Shown here: positions 1-7,202 of the stretch, piece after piece
Position numbering within the stretch: position 1 is the stretch's first letter
How the letters are laid out: the number at the start of each line of letters is the position of its first letter
Assembly (NCBI GenBank): GCA_003650445.1
Contig: QMQE01000017.1
Location: 1 to 22,293 of the forward strand
Length of the DNA: 22,293 nt
Source of the DNA: Acidobacteriota bacterium
GTDB lineage: Bacteria > Acidobacteriota > Holophagae > Thermotomaculales > Thermotomaculaceae
Direction: 5' to 3'
Program-made: the position numbers and the translations under genes
Notes under the pieces: generated by a model
Told to the model about the DNA's origin: nothing
The model's database searches: none
What the model saw: only the letters and a program-made list of their open reading frames with translations

Positions 1-315
1 TGAGAGAAGCTCCGGTATTTGAAATTTTTCTGAACCCCTGAGAAAAATGGTGTCCGGCAATTTCTGTTCTTCTGTGAAACAGCCGATAAAGTATTTTTTT
101 GCGTCAGGGTTCATCCGGTTGAGGCGCCGGAGTCGATAGCGGGATTCTTTTTCTGCATTTCCGGTTACCGCGCAGGAATTGATGATGATGATTTCTGCCA
201 GCGCCGGATCTTGTGTTTCAGCATACCCCGCGGCATGAAACCCGTCCCGAATCCGTTCGGAATCCAGTTGATTCAGTTTGCAGCCATAGGTTTCGACGTA
301 AAAAAGTTTATTCAT
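1..315 (-). CDS. MiaB/MtaB-type tRNA methylthiotransferase, N-terminal fragment
   Basis: Partial gene running off the left edge; 105 codons from an ATG whose first base is 315. The translation starts MNKLFYVETYGCKLNQLDSE and holds the three cysteines of the UPF0004 (MTTase N-terminal) domain: C12 (YGCKLNQ), C48 (INSCAVT) and C79 (IGCF). In this family these bind the auxiliary 4Fe-4S cluster. The radical-SAM CxxxCxxC and TRAM domains would lie beyond the window. The text after C48 (GNAEKESRYRLRRLNRMNPDA) looks more like MtaB (t6A37 to ms2t6A37 in tRNA) than MiaB, but a quarter of the protein cannot settle the subtype. The start codon lies within the last 8 bases of purE, so the two are probably co-transcribed with coupled translation. 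No strong Shine-Dalgarno is visible before the ATG, which fits coupling. Confidence 0.85.
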   Translation of the reverse strand, partial: MNKLFYVETYGCKLNQLDSERIRDGFHAAGYAETQDPALAEIIIINSCAVTGNAEKESRYRLRRLNRMNPDAKKYFIGCFTEEQKLPDTIFLRGSEKFQIPELLS

Positions 316-829
316 TCAAAAAAGTTTCAAGGCGCTTTTGAAGCCGTTTGGACTTTTCTTCCACCGAAGTTTTGAATTGACCGCGGTAGTTATTCAATTT
401 TTCCCGGATGTCAGGATTTTCTGTCGCGAGAAGTTCAGCGGCAAAAAGAGCCGCGTTTTTTGCGCCTGCTTTTCCGATTGCCATTGTTGCAACGGGAATT
501 CCCCCCGGCATTTGAACAGTGGACAAGAGGGCGTCCATTCCCGAAAGCGAAGTAGCAGCAATGGGAACCCCGATAACCGGCAGGATGGTCTCAGCCGCAA
601 TTATACCCGCAAGGTGGGCGGCAGCACCGGCACCGACAATGATGGCTTTCAGGCCGCGTTCTTCCGCCTTCCGGGCGAATTGAGAGGTTCGTTCGGGTGT
701 CCGGTGAGCGGAGGATACCAGCATTTCAAAAGGGATATCAAATTCTTTGAATAAAGCTGCAGCTTCCTTCATGACGTCAAAATCAGAGTCGCTGCCCATG
801 ACAATGGCAATTAAAGGAGAGATTTCCAT
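308..829 (-). CDS. purE: N5-carboxyaminoimidazole ribonucleotide mutase
   Basis: 173 aa, the usual size for a class I PurE (about 160-175 aa). It interconverts N5-CAIR and CAIR in de novo purine synthesis, as a cytosolic homo-octamer in known members. Visible motifs are the N-terminal phosphate-binding MGSDSD (residues 11-16), SSAHRTP (39-45) with the expected catalytic His at H42, and GAGAAAHLAG (66-75), followed by the TSLSGMDALLSTVQMPGG core. The last 20 or so residues form a charged helix (SVEEKSKRLQKRLETFLNE). The start is supported by GGGAG about 8 nt upstream. purK, the usual partner, is not within the window. PurE without PurK can be a direct AIR carboxylase (class II), and the sequence alone does not exclude that. 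The downstream methylthiotransferase gene overlaps its end by 8 nt. Confidence 0.95.
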   Translation of the reverse strand: MEISPLIAIVMGSDSDFDVMKEAAALFKEFDIPFEMLVSSAHRTPERTSQFARKAEERGLKAIIVGAGAAAHLAGIIAAETILPVIGVPIAATSLSGMDALLSTVQMPGGIPVATMAIGKAGAKNAALFAAELLATENPDIREKLNNYRGQFKTSVEEKSKRLQKRLETFLNE

Positions 830-950
830 AAAATACTCCCGTATAAAACAATTTTACCGGCCAGAACCGGATAGATAGATGGTACAGGTGCTGAGGGATG
901 ATTTCAACTGATTCATTTTCTGCTTTTTTCTAAAAAGATTCGCGTGATTT

Positions 951-979
951 TTGACGAACCGTGTTTTGTGTGGTTAAAT
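951..979 (+). promoter_or_regulatory. Predicted sigma-70 promoter of fadR operon
   Basis: TTGACG (951-956), a 17-bp spacer, then TTAAAT (974-979), close to consensus in both boxes with ideal spacing. The predicted transcription start is near 986, inside the FadR-type operator, and 33 nt upstream of the fadR ATG. Purely sequence-based; no transcript data. Confidence 0.65.
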
Positions 980-980
980 G

Positions 981-998
981 TGAATGAGAGCTCATTCA
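981..998. promoter_or_regulatory. FadR-type operator
   Basis: TGAATGAGAGCTCATTCA is an inverted repeat with perfect 8-bp arms (TGAATGAG/CTCATTCA) around AG. The outer seven bases on each side are exactly those of the known Bacillus subtilis FadR (YsiA) consensus, TGAATGAMTANTCATTCA; only central bases differ. It lies between the predicted -10 box and the ribosome binding site of a gene encoding a FadR-like TetR protein, so bound repressor should block transcription initiation. In B. subtilis, long-chain acyl-CoA releases FadR. Autoregulation here is inferred. Confidence 0.8.
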
Positions 999-1018
999 TT
1001 TTTGAACGGAAGGGTAAA

Positions 1019-1603
1019 ATGAAACTGAAAAAAGAAGAGAAGAAAAATCAGATCATTCAGGCTGCAATCCGGACATTCGCGAAAAACGGCTATTTTAACT
1101 CACGGGTATCAGAGATTGCGAAGGAAGCGGGGGTTGCGGACGGAACGATTTATATCTATTTCAAGAGTAAGGATGAAATTCTGTCTGCTATTTTTGATGA
1201 GGCACTGGATAAATTCGTGGCTGTGTCTGAAGAACGATTAAAAAGTGTTGCAGACCCTATTGAGCGGCTGGAAGCCATTGCTTTTCTTCATCTACAGTAT
1301 CTCGGAGCCAATCGGGACCTCGCAACAGTGTTCCAGATTGAATTTCGTCACAATATTGTTTTTATGGAAAAATTCACCCGTTCCAAATTGAGGGAGTATT
1401 TTCGCATTATCCGGGAAACAATTGAGGTGGGCCAGCAAAAAAAAGTGTTCCGAAACCTGGAGCCGAAATTCGCTACCAAGTTGTTTTTTGGCATGATAGA
1501 TGAGATGGTTACGTCCTGGCTTCTGTCCAAGAAAGAATACAAACTTGAAAAAACCGCAAAATCTTTGACCCGGGCTTTTGTATTCGGACTTGCAGAATGT
1601 TAA
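1019..1603 (+). CDS. fadR: TetR-family fatty-acid degradation regulator, FadR-like
   Basis: 194 aa from the ATG at 1019, the same length as B. subtilis FadR as I recall it. The start is preceded by GGAAGGG (1008-1014). A GTG at 944 in the same frame would read through the promoter and operator, so it was rejected. The N-terminal TetR helix-turn-helix covers about residues 10-55 (IIQAAIRTFAKNGY, then VSEIAKEAGVADGTIYIYF, then KSKDEIL). The C-terminal half is a ligand-binding helical domain with FadR-like text near the end (FFGMIDEMVTSWLL). In the Bacillus family this repressor senses long-chain acyl-CoA and controls beta-oxidation genes. The match of protein type, operator and downstream acyl-CoA synthetase supports that role. 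fadD begins 45 nt downstream with no terminator between. Confidence 0.88.
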   Translation: MKLKKEEKKNQIIQAAIRTFAKNGYFNSRVSEIAKEAGVADGTIYIYFKSKDEILSAIFDEALDKFVAVSEERLKSVADPIERLEAIAFLHLQYLGANRDLATVFQIEFRHNIVFMEKFTRSKLREYFRIIRETIEVGQQKKVFRNLEPKFATKLFFGMIDEMVTSWLLSKKEYKLEKTAKSLTRAFVFGLAEC

Positions 1604-1648
1604 AACTGTTAGTAAAATTGATTCAATACAATTAAGTGGGAGGAGCGA

Positions 1649-3457
1649 ATGAAGCCCCAGACAATTTGCGAGTTATTTTTTCAGGCTGTGGAAAAAAAAC
1701 AGAATGGCGCCCTTTTTATGTACAAAGAGGGGGGGAGTTACAAGCCAATTTCTGCTCTGGATATGAAGGAGAGAGTAGAGAAAATTGGTAACGGGTTGAT
1801 TTCACTGGGGCTTGAGTTTGACGGTAAAGTCGGCATCCTTTCGCACAACCGTTGGGAATGGGCAGCTGCGGACCTTGGCACAATTACGGCGGGTGCGGCA
1901 GATGTGACGGTTTATCCGACTTTGCTCCCGGAACAGATAGAGTATATTTTGAATGACTCCGAAGCCACAATGCTGTTTGTGGAGAATCTTACCCAATACG
2001 AGAAGGTTAAGGAAATCTGGAAGAACTGCAAGCGGTTAAAATATGTGTTCATTATGGATAACACCAAAACAGACGAAGAAAATACAATGACATTGGATGA
2101 GCTGATGGCAAAAGGCGAAGCTTATCTGGAGAAAAACGGGCCGGATGAATATAAGAAACGTGCAGGCAGTCGAAAAGCAGATGACCTTTTGACACTCATT
2201 TATACCTCGGGAACTACCGGAAACCCGAAAGGTGTAATGCTGACCCATGGAAACCTGGCTTCAAACTGTTACGCAGCCGGAAAATCGGTTTTGGGCGAAG
2301 ATTATTATGATGGGAATGAAATTGCGCTTTCATTTCTTCCATTAAGCCATGTGTTGGAGCGGATGGCAGGGTATTATTTAATTTTGCAATTGGGCGGGTG
2401 TATTGCTTATGCGGAGAGTATTGAAACCGTACCCCAGAATATGGTGGAAGTAAAGCCGACACTGATGGTTTCCGTTCCCCGTTTGTATGAAAAGATGTAT
2501 GCGAGAATTATGGATATGGCATTGTCCGGCAGTGGTTTGAAAAAGAAAATCTTTTTCTGGGCGATTTCCGTCGGGCAGGCCGCTTCTCCGATTCTCGCGA
2601 GAAATGGCCGACCGACAGGTTTTCTCGGCATTAAGTATAAAATTGCCCACAAACTTGTATTCAGCAAACTCCAGGAGAAAACCGGCGGTCGTCTCAAGTT
2701 TTTTATTTCCGGTGGAGCCCCCCTTGGGAAGGAAATTGCCGAGTTCTTTCTCGCCGCAGACCTGAAAATTCTGGAAGGATACGGGTTGACGGAAACATCG
2801 CCGGTTATTACGGTAAACGTGTTGGAGCTGATTAAACCGGGCACTGTCGGACCGGCTATTCCAAACGAGGAAATAAAGATTGCTGAAGACGGGGAGATTC
2901 TCTGTAAAGGCCCCAATGTGATGCGGGGGTATTACAATCGGGAGGCTGAAACAAAAGAGGTTCTGGAGCCCGACGGCTGGTTCCATACCGGAGATATCGG
3001 CCATCTGGACCAGGATAACTACCTTGTTATTACAGACAGGAAAAAGGAATTGATTGTCACCTCCGGTGGAAAAAATGTTGCCCCTGCACCCATCGAAAAC
3101 AGTCTAAAGGCAATTAAATACGTTTCCCAGGCGGTTCTCATCGGCGACAAGAAAAAATTTATCTCCGCTTTGATAGTGCCGGATTTTGAAGCGCTTGAAA
3201 AATGGGCTGACCGAAACGGAGTTGCGTATTCTTCAATTCCTGAACTTCTGAAGAATGAGAAAGTTCTTGAGCTCTATAACAGAAAGATTGAAAATGTGAA
3301 CAAAGACCTTGCCCGCTACGAGCAGGTTAAGAAGTTCACACTCCTTGAAGAAGAAATGACCCTTGAAACCGGTGAATTGACACCGACCCTGAAAGTCAAA
3401 CGCCGGATTGTCAACGAAAGGCACAAGGAAGCGATTGACAGGCTCTATGCTGAATGA
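1649..3457 (+). CDS. fadD: Long-chain fatty acid-CoA ligase (AMP-forming)
   Basis: 602 aa, an ANL-superfamily acyl-CoA synthetase of the FadD15/ACSBG type. It activates long-chain fatty acids with ATP and CoA at the cytosolic membrane face. Motifs visible: P-loop YTSGTTGNPKGVMLTHGN from residue 185, acyl/adenylate motif EGYGLTETSP (376-385), WFHTGDIG (444-451) with the ribose-binding Asp at D449, and DRKKELIVTSGGKNVAP near 464-480, the long-chain FACS signature region. The C-terminal LTPTLKVKRR supplies the lysine expected for adenylation. A strong GGGAGGAG (1638-1645) precedes the ATG. It sits directly behind fadR, so repression by FadR and induction by acyl-CoA are likely. Its last 11 bases overlap the mscS-like gene. 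The substrate chain length is inferred from family only. Confidence 0.93.
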   Translation: MKPQTICELFFQAVEKKQNGALFMYKEGGSYKPISALDMKERVEKIGNGLISLGLEFDGKVGILSHNRWEWAAADLGTITAGAADVTVYPTLLPEQIEYILNDSEATMLFVENLTQYEKVKEIWKNCKRLKYVFIMDNTKTDEENTMTLDELMAKGEAYLEKNGPDEYKKRAGSRKADDLLTLIYTSGTTGNPKGVMLTHGNLASNCYAAGKSVLGEDYYDGNEIALSFLPLSHVLERMAGYYLILQLGGCIAYAESIETVPQNMVEVKPTLMVSVPRLYEKMYARIMDMALSGSGLKKKIFFWAISVGQAASPILARNGRPTGFLGIKYKIAHKLVFSKLQEKTGGRLKFFISGGAPLGKEIAEFFLAADLKILEGYGLTETSPVITVNVLELIKPGTVGPAIPNEEIKIAEDGEILCKGPNVMRGYYNREAETKEVLEPDGWFHTGDIGHLDQDNYLVITDRKKELIVTSGGKNVAPAPIENSLKAIKYVSQAVLIGDKKKFISALIVPDFEALEKWADRNGVAYSSIPELLKNEKVLELYNRKIENVNKDLARYEQVKKFTLLEEEMTLETGELTPTLKVKRRIVNERHKEAIDRLYAE

Positions 3458-4526
3458 ACAGACATTTCAACATCTGATTGGAAACACGATAGTCAGGAAG
3501 GCAATTCTGTCCTTCCTGATTATTTTAATTGCTTTTCTTATAAAGCGGATTGTATTATCCCGTGTTTTTTCCCTTTTTTCTAAAGTAGCTTCGGCGACAA
3601 AAACCAGGTCAGATGATTTTCTCATGGAGAAACTTCCATCTCCAGTCGGGGGGCTGATTCTCTTTACTGCCGTTTATCTCGCACTTTCACTGTTTCACGA
3701 GGAAATTGTTTCCCCTGTGTTTTTTAAGGTTGTAAAGAACACCTACCTGGTTGGGGTTGTTTACTTTCTCGTTCGTTTACTGTTTGTTCTCATTGAAGCA
3801 TTTTTTGTGTTTATGACGGAATGGTCTGACAAGAGAAGTTCCCCTGTAGACGAACAACTTGCCATTGTTATCCGGAAATCATTGAAGGTTCTGACTGCGG
3901 TTCTGGCTGTTTTGTTCCTGATTCAGAACCTCGGATACTCAGTTTCCGGCCTCATTGCCTCATTGGGTCTTGGCGGTTTGACAGTTGCGTTGGCGGCTAA
4001 GGATACGGTTTCCAATTTCTTCGGTTCTATTATTATCATGGTAGATTCCCCATTCAAAGTGGGGGACTGGATTAAAACAGGGAATGTTGAGGGGGTTGTG
4101 GAGGACATTGGCTTTCGAAGCACCAAGATTCGAACTTTTGAAAAATCACTGGTATCTGTCCCTAATTTTGCCATTGCAAATCAATCGGTTGAAAACTTTT
4201 CTGTACGGGACAGGCGGAGGATCCGATTTTCTCTCGGGGTGGAATACCGGACACCGGTTGAGAAGCTTGAGAATGTTCTTGTAAAAATCCGGCAGCTTAT
4301 TGCAAAGAACGAAAGGATTCACAATGATTTTTATCTTGTTAACTTTAACAGGATGGGGGACAGTGCGCTGGAGATTTTCGTCTACTGTTTTACCACCACC
4401 AGTGTTTGGAAAGATTATCTTGAAATTCAGGAAGCACTGTATCTCGATATTCTCAAGCTTCTGGAGAGTGAGGGCGTTGGAGTAGCCTTCCCGTCTCAGT
4501 CTCTCTATATTGAAAAACTCCCCTGA
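3447..4526 (+). CDS. MscS-family mechanosensitive ion channel
   Basis: 359 aa from the ATG at 3447, which lies inside the end of fadD (11-nt overlap). An in-frame TTG at 3408 would lengthen it within fadD and is unlikely. Four predicted membrane segments (about 16-35, 67-83, 99-122, 143-160) precede the pore helix, with the MscS hallmark GLGGLTVALAAKD (174-186) followed by TVSNFFGSIIIMVDSPFKVGDWI. The cytoplasmic beta domain starts there (VEGVVEDIGFRSTKIRTFE) and is followed by an alpha/beta C-terminal domain. Family members open under membrane tension and release osmolytes on hypo-osmotic shock. The extra N-terminal helices place it among the longer YnaI-like forms rather than three-helix MscS. 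Overlap with fadD implies co-expression with fatty-acid activation, possibly linked to membrane lipid change; that is inference. Confidence 0.9.
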   Translation: MLNEQTFQHLIGNTIVRKAILSFLIILIAFLIKRIVLSRVFSLFSKVASATKTRSDDFLMEKLPSPVGGLILFTAVYLALSLFHEEIVSPVFFKVVKNTYLVGVVYFLVRLLFVLIEAFFVFMTEWSDKRSSPVDEQLAIVIRKSLKVLTAVLAVLFLIQNLGYSVSGLIASLGLGGLTVALAAKDTVSNFFGSIIIMVDSPFKVGDWIKTGNVEGVVEDIGFRSTKIRTFEKSLVSVPNFAIANQSVENFSVRDRRRIRFSLGVEYRTPVEKLENVLVKIRQLIAKNERIHNDFYLVNFNRMGDSALEIFVYCFTTTSVWKDYLEIQEALYLDILKLLESEGVGVAFPSQSLYIEKLP

Positions 4527-4547
4527 AAAGGACAATATTAGCAAAAC

Positions 4548-4552
4548 AGGAG
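4548..4552 (+). promoter_or_regulatory. Ribosome binding site deciding osmC start
   Basis: AGGAG lies 10 nt before the ATG at 4563 but only 4 nt before the in-frame GTG at 4557. The ATG is therefore taken as the start. Confidence 0.6.
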
Positions 4553-4562
4553 ATAGGTGAAC

Positions 4563-4985
4563 ATGAAAACAACAGTTAAGTGGAAAGGAATGCGGTTGTT
4601 TCAGGGAATTGCTGAAAGCGGCCATCCAATCATCATGGACGGCCCTGTAAAATTCGGTGGCCAGGACGCTGGGCCCAGGCCCATGGAATTATTGCTGGTT
4701 GGGCTGGGGGGATGTACTGCCTATGACGTGGTTACCATTCTTGAAAAAAAACGCCTGGATCTGGCTGGTCTTGAAGTGGAACTTGAAGCAGACCGTGCAG
4801 ATGCTCATCCTAAGGTGTATACGGAAATTCGGGTTCATTTCAAAATTTCCGGGAGGAATATTCCGGAAAAGGCAGTGCAGCAGGCGATCGAACTTTCTGA
4901 AAACAAATTCTGTTCCGCATCCGCAATGTTAAAGGCAACGGCAGAAATTAAAATCACATACGAAATTAAGGACCTGGAAGACTGA
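4563..4985 (+). CDS. OsmC/Ohr-family peroxiredoxin-like protein
   Basis: 140 aa, the usual OsmC-superfamily size. The two conserved cysteines are present: C51 in LGGCTAYDV and C117 in NKFCSASAML. In OsmC/Ohr these form the redox pair that reduces organic hydroperoxides. The early GQDAGPRPMELLLVGLGGC segment is typical of the YhfA-like subgroup, whose substrates are poorly known, rather than of Ohr. It starts 36 nt after the mscS-like gene with its own AGGAG and looks like the last gene of the fadR operon, since no intervening promoter or terminator is evident. A role in dealing with lipid hydroperoxides during fatty-acid use would fit its position, but that is inference. Confidence 0.88.
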   Translation: MKTTVKWKGMRLFQGIAESGHPIIMDGPVKFGGQDAGPRPMELLLVGLGGCTAYDVVTILEKKRLDLAGLEVELEADRADAHPKVYTEIRVHFKISGRNIPEKAVQQAIELSENKFCSASAMLKATAEIKITYEIKDLED

Positions 4986-5034
4986 GAAATTCTATTTTGC
5001 TGAAAAACTCGTATTTTTGACCCCTTCTTTGCGG

Positions 5035-5040
5035 TATAAT
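5035..5040 (+). promoter_or_regulatory. Predicted -10 box of the secreted-protein operon
   Basis: A perfect TATAAT, 72 nt before the first ATG of the following operon. No good -35 is present at 16-18 bp; TTGACC at 5017-5022 is only 12 bp away. The promoter call rests mainly on the -10 box and its position after osmC. It would give a 5' leader of about 65 nt. Confidence 0.45.
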
Positions 5041-5058
5041 TTTAATTGTCAGATCCAC

Positions 5059-5098
5059 TTTTCAGGTATGCATTTTGCATTATAAACCTGAAAATGCA
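5059..5098 (+). promoter_or_regulatory. Leader with two mutually exclusive hairpins
   Basis: Hairpin A pairs TTTTCAGGT (5059-5067) with ACCTGAAAA (5086-5094) and stacks an inner ATGCA (5068-5072)/TGCAT (5076-5080) stem, leaving a 5-nt bulge at 5081-5085. Hairpin B pairs TGCATTTT (5069-5076) with AAAATGCA (5091-5098). They share bases and cannot coexist. B ends 5 nt before the GGAGG ribosome binding site. This could be a translational control leader, but no known riboswitch class is recognised. Confidence 0.4.
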
Positions 5099-5102
5099 GG
5101 AT

Positions 5103-5107
5103 GGAGG
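5103..5107 (+). promoter_or_regulatory. Ribosome binding site deciding start at 5112
   Basis: GGAGG lies 4 nt before ATG 5112. The open frame extends upstream to a TTG at 5048-5046 region, but that would place the leader hairpins in coding sequence and bury the signal peptide 22 residues inside the protein. Confidence 0.75.
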
Positions 5108-5111
5108 TTAT

Positions 5112-7202
5112 ATGAACTACCGAATCAGTTTTTTCAGATTGATGCTTCTCATTTGTATTGTGTTTATTATGCCTATCAATGTATTTTCGGGGAGTCGGCC
5201 CGGCCGGGTTATCCGTATACCAAATCGAGTGAGTATGTCCCATAAAAAGGACGCGGCAGCCCACCATTTGTATTTTCCCCTCCTGAAAAACGGTACAGAA
5301 TACATTTCGTATATCGGTCTGGTAAACGTGGACAATCAAGCTGCAAACTTCACCATCCATGTAATGGACTCGTCTGGGACTGAGGTTATTACACCGACTA
5401 CCGGTACCCTGGATCCGATGGGCCGTTTTTATGCTCCGGTTTCCACTGATGAACTGGAAGGGCCTCTCTGGGGGGAAGTCGTTTCCGATGGAGTCCTAAC
5501 CGGTTACCTGAACCTTATGGGCCGGGATAACGAACGGTCCATGTTTGTCCGGGCAAGTGATACCCTTCAAAAACAGCTGTATCTCCCCCACATTGCTCCT
5601 GAGGTTCAATACTGGAACACCTACACTGCAATTGTAAACGGGAATCGCTCCGATACTGAACCAAGTAATGTGTTTCTTGATTTTGTTTCAGGTTCAACTC
5701 CCCTTGATGGCCCCCTGAAGCCGCTGGCGCAGTACTATTGCGAATGGGCGACTGATGTGTATCCGGATCCGGATGGTTTCCCCGAGGGAATGCCATTTTG
5801 GGGGAAGATCTGGAACAATGTGGCTGCGGATAAGTCAGATGATGTTCTTGCCGGGATGGAACTCTTTGTACGGAAAGGAGATGAGATTCATCAGGAGTGC
5901 GGCCTGGACCTGGGCTCTGAGACCGCAGAAACCCTGTACTTCCCGCATATCGATGTAAACGGCAGCTATTGGTGGACCGGAATCGCCATTGAGAACGTGT
6001 CCACAGGGACAGCAACTGTCACGTTTCAACCCTACGATGCGAGCGGGACAGCGTTGACACCGGTCACTTATGATATGACGGCGTCCCAGAAACTGGTGAA
6101 GGTTGTCCAGAGTTTCTGGACAGACCAGAGCCTTGATTTCCCGACGAATACGGCCTGGATTAAGGTCTCAACGGCAGAAGGGCGGCTCATCGGGTATGAG
6201 CTGTTCGGGACGCTGGACGATGCGGGTTATCGCCTCCTTGCCGGGATCAATGCCCCGTCATCCGGGGAAGTTAAACTTCTATATCCCCATGTGGACTCCA
6301 GTGCTGATTTCTGGACCGGAGTCGCGGCGGTAAATATCGGAACAGAAGCCGCTGTTGTTAGCGCCGTCGCCTATGATAATTCTGGTAAATTGTTGAAAAC
6401 GATTACAATTTCAGACAATCTGGCGCCGAACCAGAAAATTGTCAATACGGTAAAAGCCTTTTTCACGGATGATTCAAACGACGGGCCGCCCGAAGGGACA
6501 ACCATGGTGATGCTGGAAAGCACTCAGCCGATTGTAGGGTTTGAGCTTTGGGGTAATTTGACACCGGAACAGGATTATATTTCCGGTATGCTGGCAACCC
6601 CGTTACCCCCGATTTTTTTTCGGGAGAACTTTGAGAGAGATGATTACACCGGGCAAAACAGTGAATGGGAATTGTGGCCAATATCTGACAATCAGGATAC
6701 GGGCCTTGGCTGGGATCTTGCGTCATTGACCAGTTATGGAACAGGCGACACCTTTCACAGTTCTTACAACCAATCTGTCCCAGGTGGGTTTGACTATATT
6801 GTCGGGTATTTCGGGGATCAGAACATAAGAAATCATCAGATTCTTGTTTCCCCGGTCATCACACTTCCCGATAATGTCTCAGAGGCTTCATTTTATTCCC
6901 AGTTTGGCTGGCCGGATTATGCTGAAGACCCTGATGCTTTTTACCTGACGGAAAACACTGCAATCGGGGATGGATGGAGTCTTGACAGTGCAACGGCACT
7001 CAAAACGTTTACCAAGGCAGATATTCAGGGCTTTCCCCTTTCCAATGAGCCGTCTTTAAATGGGGAAAATACTTCATTTACACGTTGGAAAAAAGAACGG
7101 GTGGATATTTCCGCCTACGCGGGGAAAACGGTTCGATTTATTTTTGAAATCAACTCCCTTTATGGTGAGTCCTGGCAAGTGGACCGGTTTGAGGTAAGAT
7201 AA
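5112..7202 (+). CDS. Secreted four-module protein with C-terminal MAM/jelly-roll-like domain
   Basis: 696 aa; I do not recognise a named family for the main block. A Sec signal peptide is clear (MNYRISFFRLMLLICIVFIM, then PINVFSGS). Four related modules begin with aromatic/Leu-x-Phe-Pro-His-like motifs: YFPLL (Y54), LYLPHIAP (Y157), LYFPHIDV (Y276) and LLYPHVDS (Y391). Modules 2-4 follow with a YW or FW and a T-G/A-V-N strand. The third and fourth end in GYELFGTL and GFELWGNL. From about residue 501 (FFRENFERDD) to the end is a different domain with the run VSPVITLP, SFYSQFG, VDISAYAGKTVRFIFEI and WQVDRFEV. This resembles MAM or immune-inhibitor-A-type jelly rolls that bind carbohydrate or protein surfaces. 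No catalytic motif was found. Its stop overlaps the next start (TAATG), and the next protein carries the same four modules, so they probably act together outside the cytoplasm. Confidence 0.75.
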   Translation: MNYRISFFRLMLLICIVFIMPINVFSGSRPGRVIRIPNRVSMSHKKDAAAHHLYFPLLKNGTEYISYIGLVNVDNQAANFTIHVMDSSGTEVITPTTGTLDPMGRFYAPVSTDELEGPLWGEVVSDGVLTGYLNLMGRDNERSMFVRASDTLQKQLYLPHIAPEVQYWNTYTAIVNGNRSDTEPSNVFLDFVSGSTPLDGPLKPLAQYYCEWATDVYPDPDGFPEGMPFWGKIWNNVAADKSDDVLAGMELFVRKGDEIHQECGLDLGSETAETLYFPHIDVNGSYWWTGIAIENVSTGTATVTFQPYDASGTALTPVTYDMTASQKLVKVVQSFWTDQSLDFPTNTAWIKVSTAEGRLIGYELFGTLDDAGYRLLAGINAPSSGEVKLLYPHVDSSADFWTGVAAVNIGTEAAVVSAVAYDNSGKLLKTITISDNLAPNQKIVNTVKAFFTDDSNDGPPEGTTMVMLESTQPIVGFELWGNLTPEQDYISGMLATPLPPIFFRENFERDDYTGQNSEWELWPISDNQDTGLGWDLASLTSYGTGDTFHSSYNQSVPGGFDYIVGYFGDQNIRNHQILVSPVITLPDNVSEASFYSQFGWPDYAEDPDAFYLTENTAIGDGWSLDSATALKTFTKADIQGFPLSNEPSLNGENTSFTRWKKERVDISAYAGKTVRFIFEINSLYGESWQVDRFEVR
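5262..6611 (+). repeat. Protein-level four-module block, copy A
   Basis: Residues about 51-500 of the first secreted protein. Module anchors at Y54, Y157, Y276 and Y391 give spacings of 103, 119 and 115 residues. The block ends with VGFELWGNLTPEQDYISGM. Each module looks all-beta (alternating hydrophobic strands, many Gly/Asn/Asp turns), so a tandem of beta-sandwiches is likely but not shown. Confidence 0.65.

Noticed and set aside
830..950. Possible purine riboswitch before purE
   Set aside because: The purE leader side of the divergent region is short and I could not find the three-way junction core of the purine riboswitch or another known class.
944..1018. GTG start extending fadR by 25 residues
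   Set aside because: The stretch contains the predicted -35/-10 promoter and the FadR operator, the added residues match nothing in TetR proteins, and the ATG at 1019 has GGAAGGG and gives the family length.
2378..3004. 208-aa antisense open frame within fadD
   Set aside because: It lies opposite a strongly conserved acyl-CoA synthetase, has no ribosome binding site and its translation resembles no family. It is a shadow of codon bias.
4146..4625. 159-aa antisense frame across the mscS-osmC junction
   Set aside because: It overlaps two well-supported genes on the other strand and has no similarity to known proteins or ribosome binding site.
5017..5022. TTGACC as -35 partner of TATAAT at 5035
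   Set aside because: The spacer is only 12 bp, too short for a sigma-70 promoter. The -10 box was kept alone at lower confidence.
5046..5111. TTG start adding 22 residues to the first secreted protein
   Set aside because: It would bury the signal peptide and cover the leader hairpins; GGAGG plus ATG at 5112 is far better.
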